Origin: Thermomonas sp.
GTDB lineage: Bacteria; Pseudomonadota; Gammaproteobacteria; Xanthomonadales; Xanthomonadaceae
Assembly (NCBI RefSeq): GCF_029945965.1
Contig: NZ_JAQSDO010000020.1
Span: 186,001-250,000, forward strand
Length of the DNA stretch: 64,000 nt
Reading direction: 5' to 3'
The translations under genes were made by a program, and so were the position numbers. Below the pieces are notes generated by a model. That model saw only the letters and a list, made by a program, of their open reading frames with translations, was not told the origin of the DNA and ran no database searches. Below are positions 44,984 to 52,952 of the stretch, one piece after another. Each line of letters begins with the position of its first letter. Position 1 is the first letter of the stretch.

Positions 44984-45849
44984 GCGGGGATTTTCTCGGC
45001 AACAATCAAGCGGGTACCTCCAATCGGAAAACGGACACCCATCCGGATCAGGAACCGTTCCACTGCCATGATGCCTCCGAGGGTGCGGTTGAGCCAACCC
45101 GGCAGCCTGAACTCGCGGAACGGATCCTGCTCACGGGCCTTGTTGCCCTTCACCAGGCGGGATGCAGCGAGCGCGGGCAGCAGCAGCGCGACAAAGGAAG
45201 TGCTGAAAATTACCCGGAATCCGTTGCGACGCAACTTGTCTTCCAGTTCCCTGGGCTGGTAGCGGCGGACATGATGCGCGTACTCATCCTGCACGCTCCA
45301 CAGCCATGGATGTTGCGGAACGGTCAACAGGATCCTGCCGTCCGCGCGTAGCGCACTGCGCACCTGCTGGAGCACTTCCTCGTCCTCGGTCACGTGTTCC
45401 AGCACGTCGAATGCCCCAATCGCGTCGAAGTGGTCCACGAACGGGATGTGACGCGCATCCATCTGCATGAACCCCGCTTGCGGCAGTCGCCGCGCTGCGA
45501 TCTCAAGGCCTTCCACGAAGATTTCGGAACCTTGGCAGCGCATGCCGGGGTACTCCCGTGCAATCGCCCCAAGCACGAACCCCGTGCCGCAACCAATCTC
45601 GAGGAAATCCCCCCGAGCAGGTACATAGTCATCGATTGCATCAAGGATCAACGCGTTGCGTGCCTTGAACCAGAAGTTTCCAGCCTCGAGGGTGCTCAGT
45701 TCCACATAGTGGGCTGGATCGTATCCCGGCGCCTCTCCGGCCAGGATCGGCGCATACGCAGGAAAACCATGGATCGATTCCGGGGCGTACCCGCACTGCG
45801 GACACGTGCCTCCGTCATGCGGGCATCCGCATGGCAAGCACGCGTTCAA
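44980..45849 (-). CDS. SAM-dependent methyltransferase with N-terminal zinc ribbon
   Basis: A 289-aa protein. A cysteine cluster (CLPCGCPHDGGTCPQCG) at the N-terminus looks like a zinc ribbon. The class I methyltransferase core has FLEIGCGTGFVLGAIARE near residue 85, and DAIGAFDVLEHVTEDEEVLQ. The C-terminal 60 residues are basic with a hydrophobic stretch, possibly membrane-touching. The start is a TTG overlapping the preceding gene (TTGA). Probably methylates a sugar of the encoded glycan; this is inference. Confidence 0.85.
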   Translation of the reverse strand: MNACLPCGCPHDGGTCPQCGYAPESIHGFPAYAPILAGEAPGYDPAHYVELSTLEAGNFWFKARNALILDAIDDYVPARGDFLEIGCGTGFVLGAIAREYPGMRCQGSEIFVEGLEIAARRLPQAGFMQMDARHIPFVDHFDAIGAFDVLEHVTEDEEVLQQVRSALRADGRILLTVPQHPWLWSVQDEYAHHVRRYQPRELEDKLRRNGFRVIFSTSFVALLLPALAASRLVKGNKAREQDPFREFRLPGWLNRTLGGIMAVERFLIRMGVRFPIGGTRLIVAEKIPA

Positions 45850-46211
45850 TTCAGCCCTGCGACCACGATGCCGGCCACGATCAGGCACACGCCCAGCATC
45901 TTGGCGGTGCTGATGGGCTCGGCGAACAGCACCCCGCTGCCAAGGACCACAATGACGAACGCGAACGCCGTGAATGGATATGCAACGCTCAACGGGAGTT
46001 TAGTCAGCGCCAGCATCCATGCCACCGATGCCACGAGCGCTGCCAGCAGCCCGCTGGCAATCCAGGGATTCGTCAGCAGGTGGAAAATGTAGATCGCCTT
46101 CTGGTCCAGTCCCGCCGGAATGGGGCCCGCCATGGCGACTTGCCACTTGATCACGAATTGACCGTAGACGGTGAGCAGGACGGTGGTGGCAACCAGCAGG
46201 TATCCGATCAT
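45846..46211 (-). CDS. Small EamA/ArnE-like four-helix transporter
   Basis: A 122-aa integral membrane protein with four helices (MIGYLLVATTVLLTVYGQFV; IASGLLAALVASVAWMLALT; VAYPFTAFAFVIVVLGSGVL; MLGVCLIVAGIVVAGL). Size and motif resemble one half of the ArnE/ArnF undecaprenyl-phosphate-sugar flippase or an SMR protein. Placed two genes after an ArnC/DPM1-like glycosyltransferase, it is a candidate flippase for a lipid-linked sugar. Confidence 0.8.
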   Translation of the reverse strand: MIGYLLVATTVLLTVYGQFVIKWQVAMAGPIPAGLDQKAIYIFHLLTNPWIASGLLAALVASVAWMLALTKLPLSVAYPFTAFAFVIVVLGSGVLFAEPISTAKMLGVCLIVAGIVVAGLN

Positions 46212-46218
46212 CGATGGG

Positions 46219-47355
46219 TCACCGGTTGGCCAGCAGATCATTGTAAGCCAGCACGCAGGCGCGCCCGTGCGCATCCGTGATCGTCGCCACCGCTTGTGTG
46301 GTGCGGGAACCCGGCGAGGACCGGTAAAGGATGCGAAGCCTGTGCGCCTGGCCAGCAAGCACGGGTCGCAGGAACGTCATGTTGGCTCGCAAGTACAGGG
46401 TGCCCGCGCCTGGAACTTCGGTCCCGAAGATCCTCGAGAGCTCTGCGCCGGCCAGCATGCCATGGGTGATGCGCCCCTCAAAGCCGGCGGCGCGCGCCTT
46501 GGCGTCGTCAAGGTGCAGCGGATTGGTGTCTCCCGATGCCAGGGCGAAGCGTTCCACCTGATCGTTGCTGAACAGTACCTCGCGCTCCACGATGCGGTCG
46601 GCGGCGCTGAGCATGGCGTTGACGTGGAAGGTATCCAGCGCACGCGCCAGCACGAACCCCTCTCGCGCCCAGACTTTCTGCACGGCGTAGTTCCAGACCT
46701 GGGTGGAAACCTCCATCTTGCCGAAGCCGCGCGCCTTGAATTCGGACTGGGTGTGGCGAATGAGGTCGCCATACAGGCCGCCGCCGGCATGGGCGGGATG
46801 CACCCCGTACAACACGCCTTCGCAGGTGCTGGCGTGTTCGTTGAATTTGCAGCAGGCGAACGCGACGATAGCGCCATGCCGCCGGGCGACCCAGGTGATA
46901 CGGTCGGTGCTGGAGGTATCAATGTATCCACCCGCCCATTCCAGGTAACCCGCCAGGATCCGTTCGGCCGGAAAGTTCGGGTTGGCGTGGTAGTGACTGG
47001 TGTAGCCGACGAACGTAGTCTCCACCAGTGCCTGCAGTTCCGCGGCATCGGTGATCGTGGCGATGGAGAACGCGAGATCCTGGTTGCGCAGCGCACGCGG
47101 TACGTGAGTGCCGAGGTCCAGCGTGTAGTAAACCAGGGTGTCGGCGTGCAGGGTGGGCAGGCCGTGGCGCGACAGGCGCGACGAGGCCGTCCGCAGGCCC
47201 GCGGGCAGGCGGATGATGGCCACGTCGACGCTGTCGGCAATGATCTGCCCAACCAGCCGCTTTTCCTCCAGGTCGTCCATTTCCGCACGCGATATGCGAA
47301 GCCCGAAGCGTTCAGATTCCAGTGCGGAATGACGCAGCGTGGAGAGCTCACTCAT
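46219..47355 (-). CDS. Fusion of WecD-like N-acyltransferase with MaoC-type hydratase
   Basis: A 378-aa bifunctional protein. The N-terminal 250 residues follow the WecD (TDP-fucosamine acetyltransferase) layout: ESERFGLRISRA near 14, then a GNAT core with GVHPAHAGGGLYGDLIRHTQ and ARGFGKMEVSTQVWNYAVQK. Residues 255-378 are a MaoC hot-dog domain with the full (R)-hydratase 2 motif FALASGDTNPLHLD (catalytic Asp276 and His281 by count) and FEGRITHGMLAGAELSRIFG. An (R)-3-hydroxyacyl-CoA made by the hydratase could be passed to the acyltransferase. ATG at 47355; 4-nt overlap with the GT2 gene. Confidence 0.85.
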   Translation of the reverse strand: MSELSTLRHSALESERFGLRISRAEMDDLEEKRLVGQIIADSVDVAIIRLPAGLRTASSRLSRHGLPTLHADTLVYYTLDLGTHVPRALRNQDLAFSIATITDAAELQALVETTFVGYTSHYHANPNFPAERILAGYLEWAGGYIDTSSTDRITWVARRHGAIVAFACCKFNEHASTCEGVLYGVHPAHAGGGLYGDLIRHTQSEFKARGFGKMEVSTQVWNYAVQKVWAREGFVLARALDTFHVNAMLSAADRIVEREVLFSNDQVERFALASGDTNPLHLDDAKARAAGFEGRITHGMLAGAELSRIFGTEVPGAGTLYLRANMTFLRPVLAGQAHRLRILYRSSPGSRTTQAVATITDAHGRACVLAYNDLLANR

Positions 47356-48341
47356 GCCGGATCTTCCGCGTTGGCGGTGCGGTCGGCAACCACGTAGTAA
47401 GGACGCTGCTTGGAGGCATTGAACAGGCGACCGAGATACAGGCCGATGATGCCAACGCAGAAAGTGACCACGCCCCCCAGCAACCAGATCGACGCGATGA
47501 TGCTGGTGAAGCCCGCGACGGCAACGTCGCCGATGCTGAAGCGATAGACGCTGACAAGTACGATCACGAGCGCAAACACCGAGAACCACAGGCCGGTCTG
47601 CACCACCAGCCGCAAGGGTTTGTCGGAATACGACAGCACAATGTCCGTCGCAAGGTTGATCAGCTTGCGGAGGCTGTATCCGCTTCGGCCAGAGGTGCGC
47701 GGAGCATGTTGCACGGGTACCGTCGTCATCGGCAGGCCGGTCCACTTCACCATCAGGGGAAAGCAGCGATCCCGCTCGGGCATGCGGTTGACGAGATCTA
47801 TCGCCCGTCGGCTGAACACCCCGAAGTTGGCGGTAGTGTGGTCCTGGGGTACGCCGGTGAGGTAGCCCAGGACGCCGGAGAACGCGCGCGAAGCAAGTCG
47901 CTTGCGAAGGCCGTCCTGCCGCTGCTCGCGTGACGCGAATACGATGTCGTAGCCTTCGCGCGAACGTGCAAGCAGTCGAGGCATCTCCTCGGGTAGGTCC
48001 TGCAGGTCGCAGTCCAGCAGGGCGACGATGTCGCCACGCGCGTGCTCGATCCCCGCGGCAATCGCGTAATGCTGCCCGAAGTTACGCGACAGGCGCAGGC
48101 CCTTCACGCTGGAGTGCGTTGCCGCGAGTTCAAGGATGCGCGGCCATGCATTATCCGGGCAGGCATCGTCAACCAGGATGATCTCCACCGCATCGCAGCG
48201 GCCATCAACCGCACGCAGCAGTCGCTCCACCAGGTCTTCGAGACAGGGTGCACATCCGTAGACGGGCGAAACAATGCTCAACAGGTTAGGAATCGCACGC
48301 AGATGCAGCAGTGCGTCGGCATTGACTGGTTGTATCGCCAC
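47352..48341 (-). CDS. Polyprenyl-phosphate glycosyltransferase, family 2 (ArnC/DPM1-like)
   Basis: A 329-aa GT2 with LLSIVSPVYGCAPCLEDLVE, ILVDDACPDNAWP, LSRNFGQHYAIAAGIEHARG and LLDCDLQDLPEEMP, followed by two C-terminal membrane helices (near 235-255 and 268-292). Such enzymes move a nucleotide sugar to undecaprenyl phosphate in the cytoplasmic leaflet. It abuts wecB with no gap. Confidence 0.9.
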   Translation of the reverse strand: MAIQPVNADALLHLRAIPNLLSIVSPVYGCAPCLEDLVERLLRAVDGRCDAVEIILVDDACPDNAWPRILELAATHSSVKGLRLSRNFGQHYAIAAGIEHARGDIVALLDCDLQDLPEEMPRLLARSREGYDIVFASREQRQDGLRKRLASRAFSGVLGYLTGVPQDHTTANFGVFSRRAIDLVNRMPERDRCFPLMVKWTGLPMTTVPVQHAPRTSGRSGYSLRKLINLATDIVLSYSDKPLRLVVQTGLWFSVFALVIVLVSVYRFSIGDVAVAGFTSIIASIWLLGGVVTFCVGIIGLYLGRLFNASKQRPYYVVADRTANAEDPA

Positions 48342-49496
48342 TTAACGACCCCCGCGCCCGGAAGTTGCCAGTATGGTGGCGATCCGCGCCGATGCGTGGC
48401 CGTCGCCGTAGGGATTGTGGGCCAGCGACATGGCCCGGTAAGCGTTGCCGTCGTCGAGCAGGCCGGCCACCGCGTTCACGATGCTTGTGGGGTCGGTCCC
48501 GACCAACCTGACGGTGCCCGCGGCAACCGCTTCCGGTCGCTCGGTGGTATCGCGCATGACCAAGACGGGCTTCCCGAGTGACGGCGCCTCTTCCTGGATG
48601 CCGCCCGAGTCGGTCAGGATCAGATGCGCTTGCTGCATGAGGTAGACGAACGGCAGGTAGTCCTGCGGTTCGATCAGATGGATGTTGGGACGATCCGCCA
48701 GCAGCCGCAAGACTGGCTCCTGGACATTGGGGTTGAGGTGCACCGGATAGACGATCTGCACGTCGTCGCGGCCAGCCAGCTCCGCCAGTGCCGCGCAGAT
48801 GCCCTCGAACCCCGCCCCGAAGTTCTCGCGCCGGTGCCCGGTGACCAGGATCAGCTTGCGCCTGGTATCGAGGAAATCGAACCGCGCTGCCACCTCACGG
48901 GCAAGCCCGGCGTCGGCGTCGAGCAGGGACGCTACTTGCAGCAGTGAATCAATCACGGTATTGCCGGTCACGTGCACGCCAAGGCCGGGAATGCCTTCGC
49001 CGAGCAGGTTGTCGCGTGCGGCGGCAGTGGGGGCAAAATGCAGGGAGGCAAGCGGCGAAGTCAGGCGGCGATTCATTTCCTCGGGCCAGGGAGACTGCAG
49101 GTTCCCGGTACGCAATCCCGCCTCAACGTGTGCCACCGGGATCTTGGCGTAGAACGCCGCGAGCGCGCTGGCGAACGTGGTGCTGGTGTCTCCATGCACC
49201 AGCAGCACGTCTGGACGTGACGCCGCCAGGACGTCCCGCATGCCCAGCAGGATGCGGGCGAACAAGGACTCCAAATCCTGTCGCGGCTGCATTAGGTTGA
49301 GGTCGTGTTCCGGCACGATGCGGAACAGCGTGAGGACCTGGTCCAGCATCTGTCTATGCTGGGCCGTCACTGCCACGCTGACGCGCACGTCGTCGCGCTC
49401 GCGCAGGGCCAGCACCACGGGCGCCATCTTGATGGCTTCGGGACGCGTCCCCAACACCACCATCGCGTGCAGGCGTGCGTCCACCACCAGACTCAA
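48342..49496 (-). CDS. wecB: UDP-N-acetylglucosamine 2-epimerase (non-hydrolysing)
   Basis: Converts UDP-GlcNAc to UDP-ManNAc for surface polysaccharides. 384 aa. Family landmarks: [70 protein letters not shown] and [20 protein letters not shown]. The TTG at 49496 overlaps the etfA stop (TTGA); an ATG at 49463 or GTGs between are alternatives. The dehydrogenase WecC, the next step for ManNAcA, is not in the window. Confidence 0.93.
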   Translation of the reverse strand: MSLVVDARLHAMVVLGTRPEAIKMAPVVLALRERDDVRVSVAVTAQHRQMLDQVLTLFRIVPEHDLNLMQPRQDLESLFARILLGMRDVLAASRPDVLLVHGDTSTTFASALAAFYAKIPVAHVEAGLRTGNLQSPWPEEMNRRLTSPLASLHFAPTAAARDNLLGEGIPGLGVHVTGNTVIDSLLQVASLLDADAGLAREVAARFDFLDTRRKLILVTGHRRENFGAGFEGICAALAELAGRDDVQIVYPVHLNPNVQEPVLRLLADRPNIHLIEPQDYLPFVYLMQQAHLILTDSGGIQEEAPSLGKPVLVMRDTTERPEAVAAGTVRLVGTDPTSIVNAVAGLLDDGNAYRAMSLAHNPYGDGHASARIATILATSGRGGR

Positions 49497-50431
49497 AGCG
49501 CCGCCTGCAATTCCGGCAATACGGTGAACAAATCTCCTACCAGACCAATGTCGGCGATCTCGAAAATCGGTGCATCGCCATCTTTGTTGATCGCAACAAT
49601 CGTACCTGCATCCTTTATTCCGGTCAGGTGCTGGATCGCGCCACTAATGCCGATCGCGACGTAAAGTTCCGGGGCAATGATCTTGCCGGTCTGGCCAACC
49701 TGAAGCTCGTTCGGCACGTAGCCGGCATCGACCGCCGCGCGCGAGGCGCCAACCGCGGCGCCGAGCTTGTCAGCAAAGTCGTAAATGATCTTGAAATTTT
49801 CCTGCGATCCGACGCCGCGGCCGCCGGAGACCACGCGCTTGGCGCTCTGCAGGTCGGGGCGTTCGGAACTGCCCGCTGCCAAGCCGATGAAGCGGGTATG
49901 CGTGGGCAAGGCGGCATCGAGGCTGACTGCTTCTACCGATGCGCTACCGCCTCCGGCGGCTTCTGGCCACGAGGCGGCGCGCACGGTGGCGACCACGGTG
50001 TGATCGGCCGGTGCTTCAACCGTAATAATCGCGTTGCCGGCGTAGATCGGACGCTTGAACGTATGTGTGCCCTCGACGCTCATTACGTCCGACACCTGTG
50101 CCACGCCGAGCAAGGCGGCGACGCAGGGCATCAGGTCCTTGCCGAAGGTGGTGCTGGGCCCGAACACATGCGAATAGCCGGCGGCGACCTGCGCCACCTG
50201 CGGTGCGAGTACCTGGGCGATCGGATGTGCATTCGCGGCATTCGCGACGGTCAGCACCTTGGTCACGCCGGTAATCTGCGCGGCTTGCGCGGCGACGGCG
50301 GCGGGATCCGCAGCCAGCACCACGATGTCGATGGATTCCGCGTTCAGTGCCTGCGCGGCGGACACGCACTTGGCGGTCGCGGCGTTGAGCTTGCCGTGCA
50401 GGTGTTCGGCGACGATGAGAACCTTGCTCAT
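49493..50431 (-). CDS. etfA: Electron transfer flavoprotein alpha subunit
   Basis: FAD-binding subunit of ETF, which collects electrons from acyl-CoA dehydrogenases. 312 aa. The C-terminal FAD domain is unmistakable: [39 protein letters not shown] and [20 protein letters not shown]. Overlaps etfB by one base (TAATG) and wecB by four. Confidence 0.96.
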   Translation of the reverse strand: MSKVLIVAEHLHGKLNAATAKCVSAAQALNAESIDIVVLAADPAAVAAQAAQITGVTKVLTVANAANAHPIAQVLAPQVAQVAAGYSHVFGPSTTFGKDLMPCVAALLGVAQVSDVMSVEGTHTFKRPIYAGNAIITVEAPADHTVVATVRAASWPEAAGGGSASVEAVSLDAALPTHTRFIGLAAGSSERPDLQSAKRVVSGGRGVGSQENFKIIYDFADKLGAAVGASRAAVDAGYVPNELQVGQTGKIIAPELYVAIGISGAIQHLTGIKDAGTIVAINKDGDAPIFEIADIGLVGDLFTVLPELQAAL

Positions 50432-51177
50432 TACAGCAACCCCTTTGCCTTGAGTGCGGCGACCAGTTCGGCCGCGTCCTTCACCATCACGCCGCGGCTG
50501 CGCTTGGCAGGCGCCGCGTAGTGGGTGGTCTTCAATGTGTCACTGGCATCCACGCCGAGGTCGGCGAATGCAATCGTCTCCATCGGCTTGCTCTTGGCCT
50601 TCATGATGTCCGGCAGCTTGATGAAGCGAGGCTCGTTCAGGCGCAGGTCGGTGGTGATCACCGCCGGCAGGTCGACTTCAAGCGTCTCCAGGCCAGCATC
50701 GACCTCGCGCACCACGGTGGCCTTGCCGTCGGCGATGTCCAGCTTGCTGGCGAAGGTCGCCTGCGGGCGACCCCACAGCGTGGCCAGCATCTGTCCGGTC
50801 TGGCTGGCGTCGTCATCGATCGCCTGCTTGCCCAGGATCACCAGGTCGGGCTGCTCTTTCTCGATCAGCTTGAGAAAGGTGCGCGCGGCAGTCAGCGCCT
50901 GCACCTGCCCGTCCACCACCACGTGGATGGCGCGGTTGGCGCCCATCGCCAAGCCATTGCGCAGGTGCGGCTGTGCGTCGGCGGGAGCAATGGTGGCGAC
51001 GATCACCTCGGTGGCGATGCCCTTGTCGCGCAGGCGCAGCGCTTCTTCCAGCGCGATATCGTCGAACGGGTTCGGCGACAGCTTGACGCCGTCGGTGACC
51101 ACGCCGGAACCGTCTGGCTTGACCTGGATGCGGACGTTGTAGTCCACCACGCGCTTGTAGGCGACGAGAATCTTCAT
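50431..51177 (-). CDS. etfB: Electron transfer flavoprotein beta subunit
   Basis: AMP-binding subunit of ETF. 248 aa: MKILVAYKRVVDYNVRIQVK, NPFDDIALEEALRLRDKG, DLVILGKQAIDDDASQTGQM and the ETF-beta signature VEREVDAG-like VVREVDAGLETLEVDLPAVI. First gene of an eight-gene run ending with wecE. Its upstream region also carries the divergent scoA start. Confidence 0.96.
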   Translation of the reverse strand: MKILVAYKRVVDYNVRIQVKPDGSGVVTDGVKLSPNPFDDIALEEALRLRDKGIATEVIVATIAPADAQPHLRNGLAMGANRAIHVVVDGQVQALTAARTFLKLIEKEQPDLVILGKQAIDDDASQTGQMLATLWGRPQATFASKLDIADGKATVVREVDAGLETLEVDLPAVITTDLRLNEPRFIKLPDIMKAKSKPMETIAFADLGVDASDTLKTTHYAAPAKRSRGVMVKDAAELVAALKAKGLL

Positions 51178-51378
51178 CGTTCGTGGAATCCTGTGCTTGC
51201 AGTTTCGGCCGGAATGGCCAGCCAGTTATTTTAACGGACGCACGCGTATGTTGCAGGTGAGCCCTGTCAACCCGCTTTGGCGGGTCCCACCTGTCCGAAA
51301 GTACGGTGAGACTGGTGCCATGCAACCGCTAGAATGGGGATCGTTTTGTACCGCGTCTCAATCAATCAGGAGCATGCC

Positions 51379-52089
51379 GTGGCTGATGCCAAGAGCAAGC
51401 ACTACAAAGATGCTGCGACCGCCCTGTCCGGGCTGGTGGCGGATGGTCAAACTCTTGCCGTGGGCGGCTTCGGCCTGTGCGGAATTCCCGAGGCATTGAT
51501 CGCCGCGCTGCGCGATTCCGGCGTGAAGGGGTTGACCGTGATTTCCAACAATGCCGGCGTGGACGGCTTCGGCCTCGGCCAGCTGCTGGAGACCCGGCAG
51601 ATCAAGAAGATGATTTCCTCCTACGTGGGCGAGAACAAGGAATTCGAGCGTCAGTACCTGGGCGGCGAACTGGAACTGGAGTTCAACCCGCAGGGCACCC
51701 TGGCCGAGCGCCTGCGTGCCGGCGGCGCGGGCATCCCGGCGTTCTTCACCGCCACCGGCTACGGCACGATTGTCGCCGACGGCAAGGAAACCCGTGAAAT
51801 CGACGGGCGCTGGTACGTGTTGGAAACTGCGCTGAAGGCCGATGTCTCGCTGGTCAAGGCATGGAAAGCGGACAAGGCCGGCAACCTGGTATTCCGCAAG
51901 ACTGCGCGCAACTTCAATCCGGCGGTTGCGATGGCTGGCAAGACCTGCGTGGTCGAGGTCGAGGAGCTGGTCGAGATTGGCGACCTCGATCCGGACCAGG
52001 TACACCTGTCCGGCATCTATGTGGACAGAATCGTGGTCAATGCCACGCCAGAAAAACGCATCGAACAACGCACCGTCAGCATGGGGTGA
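51379..52089 (+). CDS. scoA: Succinyl-CoA:3-ketoacid CoA-transferase subunit A
   Basis: Activates acetoacetate (or another 3-oxoacid) with CoA from succinyl-CoA. 236 aa: the glycine-rich LAVGGFGLCGIPEALI, ISNNAGVDGFGLGQLLE, and FNPQGTLAERLRAGGAGIPAF. GTG start at 51379 with CAGGAG upstream; ATG at 51334 would add 15 unlike residues. Acetoacetate from the fumarylacetoacetate pathway is a plausible substrate. Confidence 0.95.
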   Translation: MADAKSKHYKDAATALSGLVADGQTLAVGGFGLCGIPEALIAALRDSGVKGLTVISNNAGVDGFGLGQLLETRQIKKMISSYVGENKEFERQYLGGELELEFNPQGTLAERLRAGGAGIPAFFTATGYGTIVADGKETREIDGRWYVLETALKADVSLVKAWKADKAGNLVFRKTARNFNPAVAMAGKTCVVEVEELVEIGDLDPDQVHLSGIYVDRIVVNATPEKRIEQRTVSMG

Positions 52090-52102
52090 GTCCAGGGCAC
52101 TT

Positions 52103-52194
52103 GCGAGCCACTGGCTCGCGCGCTGGTGAACGCCCAGCCATGGATGGCTGGGCCGGGGATTCAAGACATCAATGTGTTGTGCCATGGATGGCTG
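52103..52194. repeat. Cluster of palindromes between scoA and scoB
   Basis: GCGAGCCA-C-TGGCTCGC at 52103-52119, CCCAGCCAT-GG-ATGGCTGGG at 52133-52152, and a second copy of the core GCCATGGATGGCTG at 52181-52194. They share AGCCA/TGGCT arms and look like small REP-type palindromes. Confidence 0.7.
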
Positions 52195-52224
52195 CCATCC
52201 ACTAAACGAAGGGAGAGAAATCGA

Positions 52225-52851
52225 ATGGCCTGGACCCGCGATGAGATGGCGCAGCGCGCCGCACAGGAACTTTCCGATGGCGCTTACGTGAACCTCGGTA
52301 TTGGGTTGCCCACGCTGGTGGCCAACTACATTCCCGATGGCATGGACGTCTGGCTGCAATCGGAGAATGGCCTGCTCGGCATCGGCCCATTCCCGACCGA
52401 AGATGAGCTTGACGCCGATCTGATCAATGCTGGCAAGCAGACTGTGACCGCGATGCCGGGCGCCAGCTATTTCGGTAGCCACGATTCGTTCGCGATGATC
52501 CGCGGCGGCCACATCGACTTGGCGATCCTGGGCGCGATGGAAGTCACCGACAAGGGTGACCTGGCCAACTGGATGGTGCCCGGCAAGATGGTCAAGGGCA
52601 TGGGCGGCGCGATGGACCTGGTCGCGGGTGTCAAGCGCGTGGTGGTGCTGATGGAGCACACCACCAAGTCGGGCAGCTCGAAAATCCTGCCGGCATGCAC
52701 GCTGCCGCTGACCGGGGTGGGCGTGGTCAACCGGATCATCTCCGAGCTGGGTGTGTTCGATGTGACCGCCGATGGCCTGAAGCTGGTCGAGCTTGCCGAC
52801 GGCGTGAGTCGTGACGAAGCGGTAGAAAAGACGGGCGTGCCGTTGCACTGA
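52225..52851 (+). CDS. scoB: Succinyl-CoA:3-ketoacid CoA-transferase subunit B
   Basis: Catalytic subunit: the thioester glutamate is in [13 protein letters not shown]. 208 aa, [40 protein letters not shown], and the C-terminal [18 protein letters not shown] at 52225 with GGGAGAG upstream. Separated from scoA by 135 bases containing a palindrome cluster, unusual for this normally tight pair. Confidence 0.95.
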   Translation: MAWTRDEMAQRAAQELSDGAYVNLGIGLPTLVANYIPDGMDVWLQSENGLLGIGPFPTEDELDADLINAGKQTVTAMPGASYFGSHDSFAMIRGGHIDLAILGAMEVTDKGDLANWMVPGKMVKGMGGAMDLVAGVKRVVVLMEHTTKSGSSKILPACTLPLTGVGVVNRIISELGVFDVTADGLKLVELADGVSRDEAVEKTGVPLH

Positions 52852-52866
52852 AAAATCCCGGGTAGC

Positions 52867-52940
52867 GACGGCGAGAGCGGGATGTGTCTGCGAAGCGGCA
52901 TTTAGAGCCGCGCAGCGGATACATGCCGCTAGGCGCCGGC
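52867..52940. repeat. Dispersed intergenic repeat, copy B
   Basis: Similar to 12783-12856. The block GCGGCATTTAGAGCCGCG (52896-52913) is identical in both. Here the unit folds as nested hairpins: outer AGCGGCA/TGCCGCT and inner CCGC/GCGG. It lies between convergent scoB and the ETF-ubiquinone oxidoreductase gene and may act as their terminator. Confidence 0.7.
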
Positions 52941-52952
52941 GCGAGGCTGGCA

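Noticed and set aside
51265..51270. Perfect TTGACA on the minus strand as -35 of etfB
   Set aside because: No -10 hexamer lies at 16-19 nt; the nearest TAAAAT is 31 nt away.
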